A stretch of 64,000 nt of DNA, from the IMG/VR virus record IMGVR_UViG_3300042509_001467, positions 1 through 64,000 of that record; one strand, 5' to 3'. The notes under the pieces were generated by a model. It was not told the origin of the DNA and searched no databases. It saw only the letters and a program-made list of their open reading frames with translations. How positions within the stretch are numbered: the stretch's first letter is position 1; each line of letters opens with the position of its first letter. A program made the translations under genes and the position numbers. Shown piece by piece: positions 25,537 to 33,507 of this stretch. Source of the DNA: a virus.

Positions 25537-25904
25537 GGTTGGGTTTTCTCCGGTTTGTATAGTCCCATAACATAGTTATATTCATCATCGCTGACTGGGA
25601 TATCTTGCTCACTCATATTGTCTAGCCCAAGACATAGGATTGATTGAATCTCTTGCATCACCTCTGGCGGCAGCTTGCCGACATTCTCACCTTCTAACCT
25701 GATTAGAACATTGTCGCCTAACCCAGTCTCATCATGCGGCATATCCCAGTACCCATTAAGGTAGTAATCGTTAGGCTCAAGGCAATACACCCGCACTCCT
25801 GCAGTAATTGCGTCCTGCTCTTCTTCGTCTGATGTAAAGCAGAAGTTCTCGCACTCCTTTTCTTCATGCAGGTACTTGTAGTCGTCAACGTCGTATATTT
25901 TCAT
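25533..25904 (-). CDS. Acidic unknown protein (123 aa)
   Basis: MKIYDVDDYKYLHEEKECENF...; very acidic (pI low), with a DNA-mimic-like charge, and RLEGENVGKLPPEVMQEIQSIL near residue 85. Four-base overlaps with both neighbours. Small acidic early phage proteins sometimes block host nucleases, but nothing specific shows this here. Confidence 0.65.
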   Translation of the reverse strand: MKIYDVDDYKYLHEEKECENFCFTSDEEEQDAITAGVRVYCLEPNDYYLNGYWDMPHDETGLGDNVLIRLEGENVGKLPPEVMQEIQSILCLGLDNMSEQDIPVSDDEYNYVMGLYKPEKTQP

Positions 25905-26317
25905 GCTGGTTCTCCGTTTTGAAACATCTTAAACTCTGCCCCATGGTCCAGGTAATCGAGGCTCTTAGATAAATCCTCCCTGATTTCTGCGTCGTAGTCG
26001 CGCTTAGATTTTACGTGAGATTCAAGGTATGCCCCTTCTGATTTCTCATCAAAATCATATCTAGCGCAGGTCTTGAGTGCCATTTCAAAGCTTCCGAGAT
26101 GCCCGATATGAACGTCAATTACCTCATGTCCGCACTCACGGGTGTAGATGTCTTTTAGCTCAAACGCTTGGCACTTTCCGTCATCGTTTCGCGATATGTA
26201 GTACTTGCCAAACATTAGACAATCGTCTTTAATCTCAACCTGGGTCGTCTTAATACCCATAAGTGCCGTGTACCTTTTTGCGGTGTTGATCTCTTCGTTA
26301 GTAAATGTTTTGTTCAT
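25901..26317 (-). CDS. Unknown protein (138 aa)
   Basis: MNKTFTNEEINTAKRYTALMGI...: mixed alpha/beta, ending in an acidic helix (EIREDLSKSLDYLDHGAEF). First gene of a subgroup: upstream lies an 80-base gap with two hairpins. Family not recognised. Confidence 0.65.
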   Translation of the reverse strand: MNKTFTNEEINTAKRYTALMGIKTTQVEIKDDCLMFGKYYISRNDDGKCQAFELKDIYTRECGHEVIDVHIGHLGSFEMALKTCARYDFDEKSEGAYLESHVKSKRDYDAEIREDLSKSLDYLDHGAEFKMFQNGEPA

Positions 26318-26351
26318 TGTTTTCTATCCTGCTATGAGTTCGGCATAGCTC

Positions 26352-26391
26352 CCTAGAATCTTTGGACTCTAGGCAACCCTGCCGGGGTTGC
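26352..26391. terminator. Two hairpins in an 80-base gap
   Basis: CCTAGA/TCTAGG over a 10-base loop, followed by GCAACCC TGCCG GGGTTGC. Neither strand has a T tract. They could be processing sites or weak attenuators between two parts of the early operon. Confidence 0.45.
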
Positions 26392-26398
26392 TTTACTC

Positions 26399-26629
26399 TT
26401 ACTCTACCGGGGCGCACCCTGGCTTATACATCTTTTGCCACGGTTCATGGCGCATAAACCTTTCGGCGTGGTCAATGTTCATGCCCTTAAACATCCGTTT
26501 CTCTTGGTGCATCCAGATTTTGACTAGCCCAGTGCTTCGGTCTACGAATTCCAGCCACCACCCGCCATGTCGTTTGCCCATCCACTCAAGCTGCAATACG
26601 TGAGTATCATTCTGCTCAATGATCGTCAT
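26399..26629 (-). CDS. Unknown small protein (76 aa)
   Basis: MTIIEQNDTHVLQLEWMGKRHGGWWLEF...: Trp- and Met-rich, apparently beta then helical (NIDHAERFMRHEPWQKMY). Four-base overlap with the 26,626 gene. Family not recognised. Confidence 0.6.
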   Translation of the reverse strand: MTIIEQNDTHVLQLEWMGKRHGGWWLEFVDRSTGLVKIWMHQEKRMFKGMNIDHAERFMRHEPWQKMYKPGCAPVE

Positions 26630-26823
26630 AATTTATTCACCATCGCGCTAGGGTCTAGCCACGGGTTGATACCATCCGCATCCGTGACTCTAAACCTTTC
26701 GAATCCTTGATCTATCGCCCATTTCTTAGCCTCTTCGAACCGTGACCCATCGCCGACGGTGATAACATCTTCTGCCCATTCCGGGTCACCCTTTCGGTGT
26801 CCCCATAATACGAATTCTCTCAT
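26626..26823 (-). CDS. Unknown small protein (65 aa)
   Basis: MREFVLWGHRKGDPEWAEDVITVGDG...: the spacing of EEAKKWAIDQGFERFRVTDADG suggests a small alpha/beta protein. Overlaps both neighbours by four bases. Family not recognised. Confidence 0.62.
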   Translation of the reverse strand: MREFVLWGHRKGDPEWAEDVITVGDGSRFEEAKKWAIDQGFERFRVTDADGINPWLDPSAMVNKL

Positions 26824-26996
26824 AGTTCCATTGCCTCCTGCTCTCTCGATTGTTGCACCAGGTCTGCCGCATCGAAGAGGGGTTGAAATTGGCGCGTCAT
26901 CTCTGCCGCCATTTGGTCATTGATTGCCCTCTTTGCGTCTGCCGGGTTTAACCCGGCATATACGGTCTTTTGGTTTATGATAATCTCAATTCTCAT
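26820..26996 (-). CDS. Unknown small protein (58 aa)
   Basis: MRIEIIINQKTVYAGLNPAD ... QQSREQEAMEL. Fits exactly between two genes with ATGA overlaps at both ends (26,820-26,823 and 26,993-26,996), the operon's usual join, which supports it. A short strand then a long helix. Function unknown. Confidence 0.62.
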   Translation of the reverse strand: MRIEIIINQKTVYAGLNPADAKRAINDQMAAEMTRQFQPLFDAADLVQQSREQEAMEL

Positions 26997-27190
26997 GCCT
27001 TCGCCTCATCAGCATTGAATAGCTTCACGATCTGGCACTCTGCACCAGGTGCGAAGCACCTTTGCCCTAAGCTGCATCCGGTAATCGGACGCCATAGCTC
27101 CATCATTGACCATTGGCTAGAGTCCCAATCCGATCTAACGCGCCACGCGTGATTCTTATACTTCACGATTGAGCCGCTTGGAATAATCAC
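26993..27190 (-). CDS. Unknown small protein (65 aa)
   Basis: GTG start overlapping the upstream stop. MIIPSGSIVKYKNHAWRVRSDWD ... WRPITGCSLGQRCFAPGAECQIV looks like a small SH3/KOW-like beta barrel. Overlaps the next gene by ATGA. Family not recognised. Confidence 0.6.
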   Translation of the reverse strand: MIIPSGSIVKYKNHAWRVRSDWDSSQWSMMELWRPITGCSLGQRCFAPGAECQIVKLFNADEAKA

Positions 27191-27285
27191 GCTCTGAACC
27201 TCCTGGCGATTCTTCGAAGTTTGAGGGTGCTGATCTTGGTCCTGTTAACGTGACCTTTGCCTTGATATGTTTTGATTGTATCCAT
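27187..27285 (-). CDS. Very small basic peptide (32 aa)
   Basis: MDTIKTYQGKGHVNRTKIST... ends RRIARRFRA, strongly basic. The stop overlaps the GTG of the following gene and carries its ribosome site (AGGAGG), so translation is plausible. Could bind nucleic acid or act only as a coupler. Confidence 0.5.
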   Translation of the reverse strand: MDTIKTYQGKGHVNRTKISTLKLRRIARRFRA

Positions 27286-27344
27286 GTGTCTATCCTCACT
27301 CTCTATTTTCACGGGCTTGTGACCGTCCATGGCTAGATTAAGGG

Positions 27345-27364
27345 TGCCAGGTGCTAACCTGGCA
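27345..27364. terminator. Perfect 8-bp hairpin after the 27,370 gene
   Basis: TGCCAGGT GCTA ACCTGGCA lies five bases beyond the stop of the 27,370-27,786 gene. No T tract follows; a processing or weak termination site. Confidence 0.45.
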
Positions 27365-27369
27365 TAGTG

Positions 27370-27786
27370 TTACTTGATCTTTGAGAGTGTCCAGCCATCC
27401 TCAGTCTTGCCATTGAATGTCTGCTCTAGAGTCCAGCCCAATTCTTTAAGCGCGTTGATCACTGATGATTCACCCGCTGCCGAGGTTCGCGCGATCTTGT
27501 TATGCTCATCGCTTCCATGAGTGTAAATCCATCTTAGAAAATCTGCCATGACTGCCGAGGTCTTGCAATACCCATACCCGCTGGCATACGCTACCTTTTC
27601 GCCTCGATGGTTACTGATTCGCGGGCATGACCCCCAGGTACTAGACTTGTTGTAGCTGATTGCGAATCCGGCGCGTCCAGTGCCGTACTCTGAGTTGATT
27701 TGATTTACTAACACTTGCGCGTATTCTTGTGCGCGTAATTCAAGCGTCGTTAGTTTAGGTGTTTTGGTTGTTGTTGTATCGCTCAT
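27370..27786 (-). CDS. Unknown protein (138 aa)
   Basis: MSDTTTTKTPKLTTLELRAQEYAQVLVNQI...: an N-terminal disordered Thr/Lys part, a central helix-rich body with YASGYGYCKTSAVMADFLRW, and a C-terminal KELGWTLEQTFNGKTEDGWTL strand pair. It stands alone, with gaps of 36 and 84 bases on its sides. Family not recognised. Confidence 0.65.
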   Translation of the reverse strand: MSDTTTTKTPKLTTLELRAQEYAQVLVNQINSEYGTGRAGFAISYNKSSTWGSCPRISNHRGEKVAYASGYGYCKTSAVMADFLRWIYTHGSDEHNKIARTSAAGESSVINALKELGWTLEQTFNGKTEDGWTLSKIK

Positions 27787-27822
27787 TTGGTTTATCCTTA
27801 GTCTTGATTGCTGGTCATTGCG

Positions 27823-28077
27823 TTAGTTTTGTACGCTCATGTGGTCACTGTAGCTGCTCAGATACTCCTGCAGGTACTCAGGGTCATTATCACGCTTTGC
27901 GGCCGCTATCTCTGAGCGAATCTCTTCCATGTCCCCGGCATCGTCTATAATCACTGAGCGTTTACCCTGGCTGATTTGGTAGTAATGGCATCCGAACCGG
28001 TTTACTAGCTTAACTGTATATTTGGTCTTAGGTCGCGCCACTGTAAAGAGTGAACCGTTCAGGTATTCCGGTGTCAT
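27823..28077 (-). CDS. Unknown small protein (84 aa)
   Basis: Start placed at MTPEYLNGSLF (28,077), the ATGA overlap with the upstream stop. Beta N-terminal part then an acidic helical tail (EIRSEIAAAKRDNDPEYLQEYL). Family not recognised. Confidence 0.6.
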   Translation of the reverse strand: MTPEYLNGSLFTVARPKTKYTVKLVNRFGCHYYQISQGKRSVIIDDAGDMEEIRSEIAAAKRDNDPEYLQEYLSSYSDHMSVQN

Positions 28078-28520
28078 ACAACACCCCACATCTCTTGCCC
28101 GTCCACGTACAATGTCATATTGCCATGATCTGAGACCACCAGGTAAGTACCCGATGGATCGTCTGGCAATTCGTCGCACTTGATCAAATCGCCATCGTAA
28201 ATGTCATGTTCTAGACTCTCTTGGCTGATCCAATACCCGAAGTCTGAACCATCTCCCTCATGCGCTCCAAAGTACGCGTATGGTGGTGCAATAGCGTTCA
28301 TCTCATCGAAGAGAATGTCATTCAGGTACTCGTCCAGTAGGTCATCGTCCCCAACCTCCTCATCAGTTAGGCGATTCAATGCATCCTGAATCTCTTCGGG
28401 TAGCGTGAAGGATGAATTGTACTCTTTGAGTACGTCCACGAAGTCAGGAATGAGATCGGCTGCGATGTGCGTACCATGTGAGATGGTGCCGAGTGGTGCG
28501 AATTGTTTTGATCGTGTCAT
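28074..28520 (-). CDS. Acidic antirestriction-like or unknown protein (148 aa)
   Basis: Start at MTRSKQF (28,520), sharing a TAATG join with the first gene of the operon. Highly acidic, with runs of Asp/Glu (LTDEEVGDDDLLDEYLND), and a C-terminal beta part (YLVVSDHGNMTLYVDGQEMW) typical of small phage early proteins. Acidic early proteins of this kind can mimic DNA, but no ArdA-type motif is clear, so this is only a possibility. Confidence 0.6.
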   Translation of the reverse strand: MTRSKQFAPLGTISHGTHIAADLIPDFVDVLKEYNSSFTLPEEIQDALNRLTDEEVGDDDLLDEYLNDILFDEMNAIAPPYAYFGAHEGDGSDFGYWISQESLEHDIYDGDLIKCDELPDDPSGTYLVVSDHGNMTLYVDGQEMWGVV

Positions 28521-28729
28521 TAAAATAGTCCTCCAAATTGGCAATGCTGCCGCATCTCTTTTTCGCTCATGGGCTCGCAAGTCATGCGCTCGATTGTTTC
28601 TAGGCATGATTGGTCCGACTTTTGGGACCAGAAACGCTTTAGATCGTCTAGGTCCTCTTGGTAAAACCTGCTGCCGGGAGTGAGATGCTTCGAAGCTAGT
28701 TTAAAAGCTTTTTGCTGTAATCGTGTCAT
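28520..28729 (-). CDS. First gene of A's leftward early operon, unknown (69 aa)
   Basis: MTRLQQKAFKLASKHL ... EKEMRQHCQFGGLF, basic N-terminal helix and two Cys. It begins about 60 bases from the proposed leftward promoter, so it would be expressed first. Function unknown. Confidence 0.62.
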   Translation of the reverse strand: MTRLQQKAFKLASKHLTPGSRFYQEDLDDLKRFWSQKSDQSCLETIERMTCEPMSEKEMRQHCQFGGLF

Positions 28730-28790
28730 TTTGGTTATCCATGCAGCTCGCCGAGCTACGTTTAAGATATTAGCACAGTATTTTCTAAAC

Positions 28791-28820
28791 TGTATACTTC
28801 CGGTATCCTATTTTGTGCAA
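28791..28820 (-). promoter_or_regulatory. Leftward early promoter candidate
   Basis: On the minus strand TTGCAC (28,820-28,815), an 18-base spacer, then TATACA (28,796-28,791). Fit to sigma-70 consensus is fair; it would start RNA near 28,783, about 55 bases before the first early gene. Confidence 0.5.
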
Positions 28821-28835
28821 GTCAGGTATTTATAC

Positions 28836-28852
28836 TGTATTCACTGAATACA
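28836..28852. promoter_or_regulatory. Operator-like palindrome TGTATTC-ACT-GAATACA
   Basis: Perfect 7-bp arms around ACT, just upstream of the leftward -35, the size of a dimeric repressor or activator site. Confidence 0.55.
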
Positions 28853-28892
28853 TTTATATTCAGATTTTTTTGTTTTTTGGAATATGAGCTTA

Positions 28893-28909
28893 TTGCAAAC
28901 AATTTGCAA
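28893..28909. promoter_or_regulatory. Operator-like palindrome TTGCAAA-CAA-TTTGCAA
   Basis: Perfect 7-bp arms around CAA, 57 bases from the previous palindrome. The two have different sequences, so two regulators may act here. Confidence 0.55.
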
Positions 28910-28943
28910 TAGTGTGATCCGACAATAAGCCAAGACGCCATTT

Positions 28944-29188
28944 GGTACGCGCTTCCAACCTTGTACCTATCCCTAGAAGTTCCGGCGCAGCTTTGTACCT
29001 TTTCTTGCGTGTATATAGTGTGTGGTACGTTTGTCTACACGTTTTACGTTAAAATTAATTCGTTCGATTTCCTAATTGTTGCGTGTGCAAGTATTTAGGT
29101 AGGGGGTACGGGGGACGAGCGGTTGAATTGTAGGGTATGTACCCCAACACATATGCCGACCTATTTTCAATTACCCCTTGCTCGTACC
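28944..29188. repeat. Cluster of seven GTACC/GGTAC words
   Basis: Found at 28,944, 28,963, 28,995, 29,024, 29,105, 29,139 and 29,184 in both orientations, mostly as TTGTACCT or TGGTACG. Less than one would be expected by chance in 245 bp. Could be iterons or a regulator array. Confidence 0.5.
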
Positions 29189-29359
29189 TACTCTCGATCT
29201 CAAGTTCAATTCAGCCTACGTAGCGACAGCGAATGTAGGCGTGTATTTTTCTTTTGAACCTAAATCAAGTGCCATAACGTTATTCCAAGACTTTATTTAA
29301 AAACCTGGTAATTTTAACAGTAGACAAGGTTTTTTTTACCGGGTATATTCCTTCCTATA

Positions 29360-29456
29360 CAGACTGAGCGATAGCTTAGTCTGCCCGCGACTAGCGGGAG
29401 CCGCACCAAGCTCCGGATTACAAGCTTTCACCCACGCCCTGCTAATTCGCAGGGCG
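29360..29456 (+). ncRNA. Array of stable hairpins, possible structured leader RNA
   Basis: Three hairpins in about 100 bases: a 10-bp stem CAGACTGAGC/GCTTAGTCTG with a GATA loop (29,360-29,383), CCCGC/GCGGG over GACTA (29,384-29,398), and CGCCCTGC/GCAGGGCG over TAATTC (29,435-29,456). An alternative stem GGAGC/GCTCC overlaps the second. No T tract follows. It would lie in the 5' leader of the late operon if transcription begins upstream. Family not recognised; not a tRNA cloverleaf. Confidence 0.45.
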
Positions 29457-29609
29457 CAAGAAGCAAGCATAGTAGTTTAGCGTAAGTACAATAGGATGCT
29501 TAAAGTGGATGCTCAAAGTGAAGCTACGCCTGGATGTTTACCTTAGTTGTATACGGGTATTTACGAGTAATTAGAGTCTTTTAGGGGTTGTGACTCGTTC
29601 TTAGAGTTA

Positions 29610-30209
29610 ATGGGAGAATTAACACCAAGACAGAGGGAGTGGCTTGAAGAGGTGGATATGCCTAAGCCTGAGTCTATTAACACAGGGCGTAGCCCTGCTA
29701 GTAGGCAACTCTTGATTACAAGGCTCGGTCACCCTAGTGAGTTCTATACTACTAAGTGCGGGGTTGTGCAGCCAGGCTTACTGGCTGACCGGATTGTGAC
29801 TCGGAGTGTTGGACCCTTTCGGGTGACTGGGCTTGATGTTGCGGTTGCTTGTCTTGCTTACGCTATGAAGCGGGTCAAGCAATATGAGTCAGAGTTGTAC
29901 GGGATTCTTGGAAGTGCCGGGATGCTCTGCGTTCGCATGGTGCGCGGGGGTAACTCGCCTAGCATACATAGCTGGGGATGCGCTATTGACATCTTGATTG
30001 GCGGGAAGTTAGACGACTATGGAGACGGCAAGACCCTCAAAGGCTTGTTTGTCCTCCATCAGTACATGAAGCAGGAGGGTTGGTACTGGGGCGCGGAGTT
30101 TCGTAAAGAGGATTCGATGCACTGGGAACTAGCCAATGACAGGTTGCAGACCTTACTCTCTTTGAGAGGTAAGGAGTTGCGTGACTACATCGCGGGAAGT
30201 AAAACATGA
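29610..30209 (+). CDS. M15-type peptidase endolysin
   Basis: 199 residues. SIHSWGCAIDI (H120, D127) and DSMHWEL (H171) give the SxHxxGxAxD and HxxE zinc motifs of the M15/VanY D,D-/L,D-peptidases that phages use as endolysins. It cuts peptide stems of host peptidoglycan at lysis. It is the first gene of the late operon, before terminase, which is an unusual place for a lysis gene. No signal peptide, so it needs a holin; the 48,923 product is a candidate. ATGA overlap with the next gene. Confidence 0.9.
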   Translation: MGELTPRQREWLEEVDMPKPESINTGRSPASRQLLITRLGHPSEFYTTKCGVVQPGLLADRIVTRSVGPFRVTGLDVAVACLAYAMKRVKQYESELYGILGSAGMLCVRMVRGGNSPSIHSWGCAIDILIGGKLDDYGDGKTLKGLFVLHQYMKQEGWYWGAEFRKEDSMHWELANDRLQTLLSLRGKELRDYIAGSKT

Positions 30210-30592
30210 AATTCAAAATCTATCTAAGCGTGAAGTTTCGTGCCTTTGGGATCACCTTTGGCACCGTGAAGAAGGAATGGGAGCGGGATTTACCCCGTGA
30301 GATCAAAGACGGCTTTGTTTTTAAGCCCATTAACGAGAAGGATGTCAAGGTCGAGATTGATTTAGACCCGCTAGTGGAGGTCGGCAACGAGTTTAACACC
30401 CTGATTACTGCCACGGTCAAGTACCGAGTACCTATTTTCGGGTACTGGAACGAAATTCAGCAAGAAACAGAGGTCAAATTTCCATCAACGGGTACGCATA
30501 CCGCGATTAAAGAGCGCGGTATTAATCTGACCTACGAATGGACGCGAGTTGCTCCAACAATCTTGCGTGATACCGACAAGATTAAGCCTTGA
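30206..30592 (+). CDS. Unknown protein (128 aa) before terminase
   Basis: MKFKIYLSVKFRAFGITFGTVKKEWE...: regular beta strands (VKVEIDLDPLVEV ... LITATVKYRVPIFGYW), no helix-rich DNA-binding part. Joined to the endolysin by ATGA and to the next gene by TTGA. Family not recognised; a lysis accessory is possible because it lies between endolysin and terminase. Confidence 0.68.
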   Translation: MKFKIYLSVKFRAFGITFGTVKKEWERDLPREIKDGFVFKPINEKDVKVEIDLDPLVEVGNEFNTLITATVKYRVPIFGYWNEIQQETEVKFPSTGTHTAIKERGINLTYEWTRVAPTILRDTDKIKP

Positions 30593-31074
30593 AGAAGCCT
30601 AGAGACGAGCATAACGACGAGTTAGGGGCTGATTTGCCAGCCGAGACGCCAGCCGTTCGCGGTGATGTGCTGATCGGCAAGGCGATTCCAGCCCTTGCTA
30701 TGGGTACTTTGGTCGGCAAGTTTGTTGTCAAGGTCGCCACGGGCGAATTGACGATGGATGCGGCGAAGTATGACGTTGGCTTGCCCTCTACTTGGTTCCC
30801 AGACCTAGAGGTTCTGGCAATGATTGAAGAAGTCAAGTCCAAGTACGAGATCGGGCAGATCATGTCTGGACCAGTCGTGCTTGGCGAGATGTGGGAGATA
30901 TACGCGGTGGCTAAGTTATCGGGCGATATGCGCCTTGCTTTGACTACCCTGAATATGATCTTGACGTGGGGATCAAAACTAGCCCCGCCAAAGAAGGCAG
31001 ACATCGAGGGGCAACAAGCAATCTCTCGCTTTACCGTGAGTAGAGACGCAGACCCAAGAGCAAAAAAGAAATGA
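30589..31074 (+). CDS. terS: Candidate small terminase subunit (161 aa)
   Basis: TTG start overlapping the previous stop. Position directly before the large terminase, a size normal for small subunits and a helical middle (VLAMIEEVKSKYEIGQI ... MRLALTTLNMIL) support a packaging recognition role, but no HTH is clear and the family is not recognised. Basic tail DADPRAKKK. Confidence 0.5.
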   Translation: MKKPRDEHNDELGADLPAETPAVRGDVLIGKAIPALAMGTLVGKFVVKVATGELTMDAAKYDVGLPSTWFPDLEVLAMIEEVKSKYEIGQIMSGPVVLGEMWEIYAVAKLSGDMRLALTTLNMILTWGSKLAPPKKADIEGQQAISRFTVSRDADPRAKKK

Positions 31075-31081
31075 GAGTGTA

Positions 31082-32614
31082 ATGGATTGGCGAGAATTTA
31101 GATGTTGTAGCCCGGCGCAACGCCTCTTTCTTGACGCCTGTTTTGGCGTTGGGGTAAAGGCGCGTACCGACGGGCGTACAAAACTCTATGTTCTCGGCGG
31201 TGGTGCTGGATTCGGTGGTAAGTCCTACTCAATCCGCACCGGAATCTTTGAGGCGGCTGTACGGCTTGCTGAGGCGGGAGTAAACAACCCATTGCAACTT
31301 GTATGCTGCCTCATGGAGACTGACCTTGAAGAGCGGCATATCAACAAGATTCTGCATAGCCAGGACACGTACCCGCATGACGGCGAAGATATTGCTCGGC
31401 GTGGTCAGGACATCGGCTTGCTTAACGTTGGAACGCTAAAGCGTGAGGGTAAGAGCCAAGCCTGGACATTTACGTTTGAAGACCCGAAGCTAGGCAAGGT
31501 GTACTTTCGCCATGCCAAGAACCTAGACCGTAGAAAGGGTGCGGAGTACGATATGATCTGGGTGGACGAGCTTACGCAGTTTGCCCGTGAGGATTTTGAC
31601 TCCTTCAACTATATCCTTCGATCCTCAAAGAATCCCCCCTTCCTATCCTTCGTAGGCGTTACCAACCCTGACGGGCTTGGCAACTGGTGGGTGCGTAAGC
31701 TATGGGTTCCCGAGTTCCAAGACTTCTCAGACGAGAAGCTGACTAAGGAGCAGTTTGTCTTTGTACCCTTTAGGGCGACGGACAACCCGACCTTTAACGC
31801 TGACGTAGAGGCAACCCTGACCTCGGCATCGGACGTGATGGTCAAGAGCCGTTGGTACGGCGAGTGGGACATCATCAGCGGTATGCGCTTCCGGTTCCAA
31901 GAATCGGTGCATACCTTTACATGGCGCGACTTTGTAAAGTTCTACATGGGTAAGGAGTTTACGGATGCGCTGACTGATAGCATGGTCAATGACTATGCCC
32001 GGGAGCTATTGCTAGATGAGGAGCTTCTGGCGCATTACGCATCGTTTGACCCTGGTCTTGCTCATGCCTCCTTCCATATCCACGCCGTTGACAAGCATGG
32101 CAACGTTTGGACATGGCGTGAGCTTTACATGAACGACATGATTATCTTGGAGCAAGCTGACGCAATCCTCAAAGAACTTGCAGGGCTAAAGATCAGGAAG
32201 ATGTTTGCTGACCCTGCGCTATGGGGCAGGGATCAGGGGACGGGGCTTGCCCGTGTATCTCAGTTTAGGAAGAAGGGGATCAACTTCTTTCCAGCGTACA
32301 ACGACCGCATTAGCGGTTGGTCGCTGATAGACGAGAAGCTAGACCATAAGGGGCAACCAGGTACAGAAGGGTTTGTTAAGCCAAAGGCGATGATCCATTC
32401 TGGATGTAAGATGCTCTGCCACGGGTTACGGAACGCGCCAGCGAATAAGCATAACCCAGACGATATTGACCCTCAGTTTAAGGATGACCACGCACTAGAT
32501 GACTACCGCTACTTTATTTTCTCACACTTCGGGAAACCAACCAACGCAAACAGGAAGAAATATGACAACCAAAACAACAGAATCGAAGAAGGTTCAGCCC
32601 TTGCATCTCTCTAA
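31082..32614 (+). CDS. terL: Terminase large subunit (packaging ATPase-nuclease)
   Basis: 510 residues. Walker A GGAGFGGKS (40-48), Walker B MIWVDE (D162, E163) and a C-terminal RNase H-like nuclease beginning with ASFDPGLAH near residue 320, with MFADPALWG further on. It drives DNA into the procapsid and cuts the concatemer. Length and order are usual. The end overlaps the start of the 32,562 gene. It is the best single gene for placing phage B by phylogeny. Confidence 0.95.
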   Translation: MDWREFRCCSPAQRLFLDACFGVGVKARTDGRTKLYVLGGGAGFGGKSYSIRTGIFEAAVRLAEAGVNNPLQLVCCLMETDLEERHINKILHSQDTYPHDGEDIARRGQDIGLLNVGTLKREGKSQAWTFTFEDPKLGKVYFRHAKNLDRRKGAEYDMIWVDELTQFAREDFDSFNYILRSSKNPPFLSFVGVTNPDGLGNWWVRKLWVPEFQDFSDEKLTKEQFVFVPFRATDNPTFNADVEATLTSASDVMVKSRWYGEWDIISGMRFRFQESVHTFTWRDFVKFYMGKEFTDALTDSMVNDYARELLLDEELLAHYASFDPGLAHASFHIHAVDKHGNVWTWRELYMNDMIILEQADAILKELAGLKIRKMFADPALWGRDQGTGLARVSQFRKKGINFFPAYNDRISGWSLIDEKLDHKGQPGTEGFVKPKAMIHSGCKMLCHGLRNAPANKHNPDDIDPQFKDDHALDDYRYFIFSHFGKPTNANRKKYDNQNNRIEEGSALASL

Positions 32615-33197
32615 GCAGAGAATACCTTTGCAGGTCTACGTCTCAATGCTTTCGATCCTTGATCAAGTATTGCGCGACACGGGGCGTATCCCGAGTGCAA
32701 AGCCCATCTTGTACGCGGGTGACGAGTGGCGCATCTCCTTTGTTCCAAACACAATCCATATCAACGGCATCATCACGGTCGAACGCTACCAGGGGCAACA
32801 CGTCTCAGAGCAACTGCACCGCCGCATCGTTGAACTGGGTGAAGAGCGCGACAACCTTATCAGGAAGATCAAGCCGCTATCGGTTTCGACCTTGCCACCA
32901 GAAGATAGTGACGCTTGGAAGGAGATGTCGGAGAACCGCAAGCTCAACATGAAGTACGAGCATGAGCGGCAGAAGAGGGCAAAAGATGTACCAACAACCC
33001 GCTTAGAGAATGTCAACAAGGAATATGATAGGCTTGCGGCTATGCAAGCCGAACTGACTATCGGGGTCAGTAGGTTTGACATTACGCTTGAAGACTTCCA
33101 GAAAGAGATTTGCACAAAGGATTCTGGACCGGGCAACTACCAAGTAGAGATGAACGTCAATCCCTATGTAGGACTATCTGACAATGCCGATCTTTGA
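32562..33197 (+). CDS. Unknown helical protein between terminase and portal (211 aa)
   Basis: Start at MTTKTTESKKV (32,562) inside the end of the terminase gene, with AGGAAG before it. Predicted coiled coil in ELGEERDNLIRKIK and SENRKLNMKYEHERQKRAKD. ATG of the next gene overlaps its end. Position suggests a packaging or head-assembly factor; family not recognised. Confidence 0.7.
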   Translation: MTTKTTESKKVQPLHLSKQRIPLQVYVSMLSILDQVLRDTGRIPSAKPILYAGDEWRISFVPNTIHINGIITVERYQGQHVSEQLHRRIVELGEERDNLIRKIKPLSVSTLPPEDSDAWKEMSENRKLNMKYEHERQKRAKDVPTTRLENVNKEYDRLAAMQAELTIGVSRFDITLEDFQKEICTKDSGPGNYQVEMNVNPYVGLSDNADL

Positions 33198-33507
33198 ATT
33201 TCAATCCCCGTCTGGCAGAATCTATGAGGAACTGTTTCCAGCAGGAAAGGCTCCTAAAGAGATGATCGTTGACGACAATGGTATGTCGGTCATCGCTAGA
33301 CGGATTGTATCAAAAGTGAATTTCAATGATTGGAGTTTATCACGTCAGAGAGAAGAGTCTGAGGACATGGCTTACCAAAAAGCGAGTTATCAGAATGACA
33401 CTCATGCTTCGCTCGGCTATAATCCAGAGACGGGCAAAAACCATACGATGAAGAGCTATGCCGATGCAGGGCATGGCAAACCAGTGGGGTTATCCAAAGA
33501 TTTATGA
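33184..33507 (+). CDS. Small FmdB-like protein (107 aa)
   Basis: MPIFEFQSPSGRIYEELFPAGKAP resembles the start of FmdB zinc-ribbon proteins common in phage head regions, but the Cys pairs are missing, so it is at most a degenerate member. The C-terminal part (SYQNDTHASLGYNPETGKNH) is polar. Overlaps both neighbours. Confidence 0.6.
   Translation: MPIFEFQSPSGRIYEELFPAGKAPKEMIVDDNGMSVIARRIVSKVNFNDWSLSRQREESEDMAYQKASYQNDTHASLGYNPETGKNHTMKSYADAGHGKPVGLSKDL

Larger units (their letters stand above)
28730..29609. promoter_or_regulatory. Divergent 880-bp control region between A early and B late genes
   Basis: No supported gene in 880 bases. It is AT-rich to about 29,340 and contains a leftward promoter, two perfect 7+7 palindromes, seven GTACC/GGTAC words in 245 bp and a hairpin array. 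It drives the early operon leftward and the late operon rightward. Confidence 0.75.

Noticed and set aside
29384-29456. Possible tRNA-like cloverleaf in the hairpin array
   Set aside because: No 7-bp acceptor, no CCA-side pairing and no T-loop consensus; kept only as an unclassified structured region.
28730-29609. Attachment site or integrase-linked region
   Set aside because: No direct repeat pair with the ends of either phage and no integrase gene anywhere in the window.
33184-33507. Functional FmdB zinc-ribbon regulator
   Set aside because: The opening resembles the family but the two CxxC pairs needed for zinc are missing.
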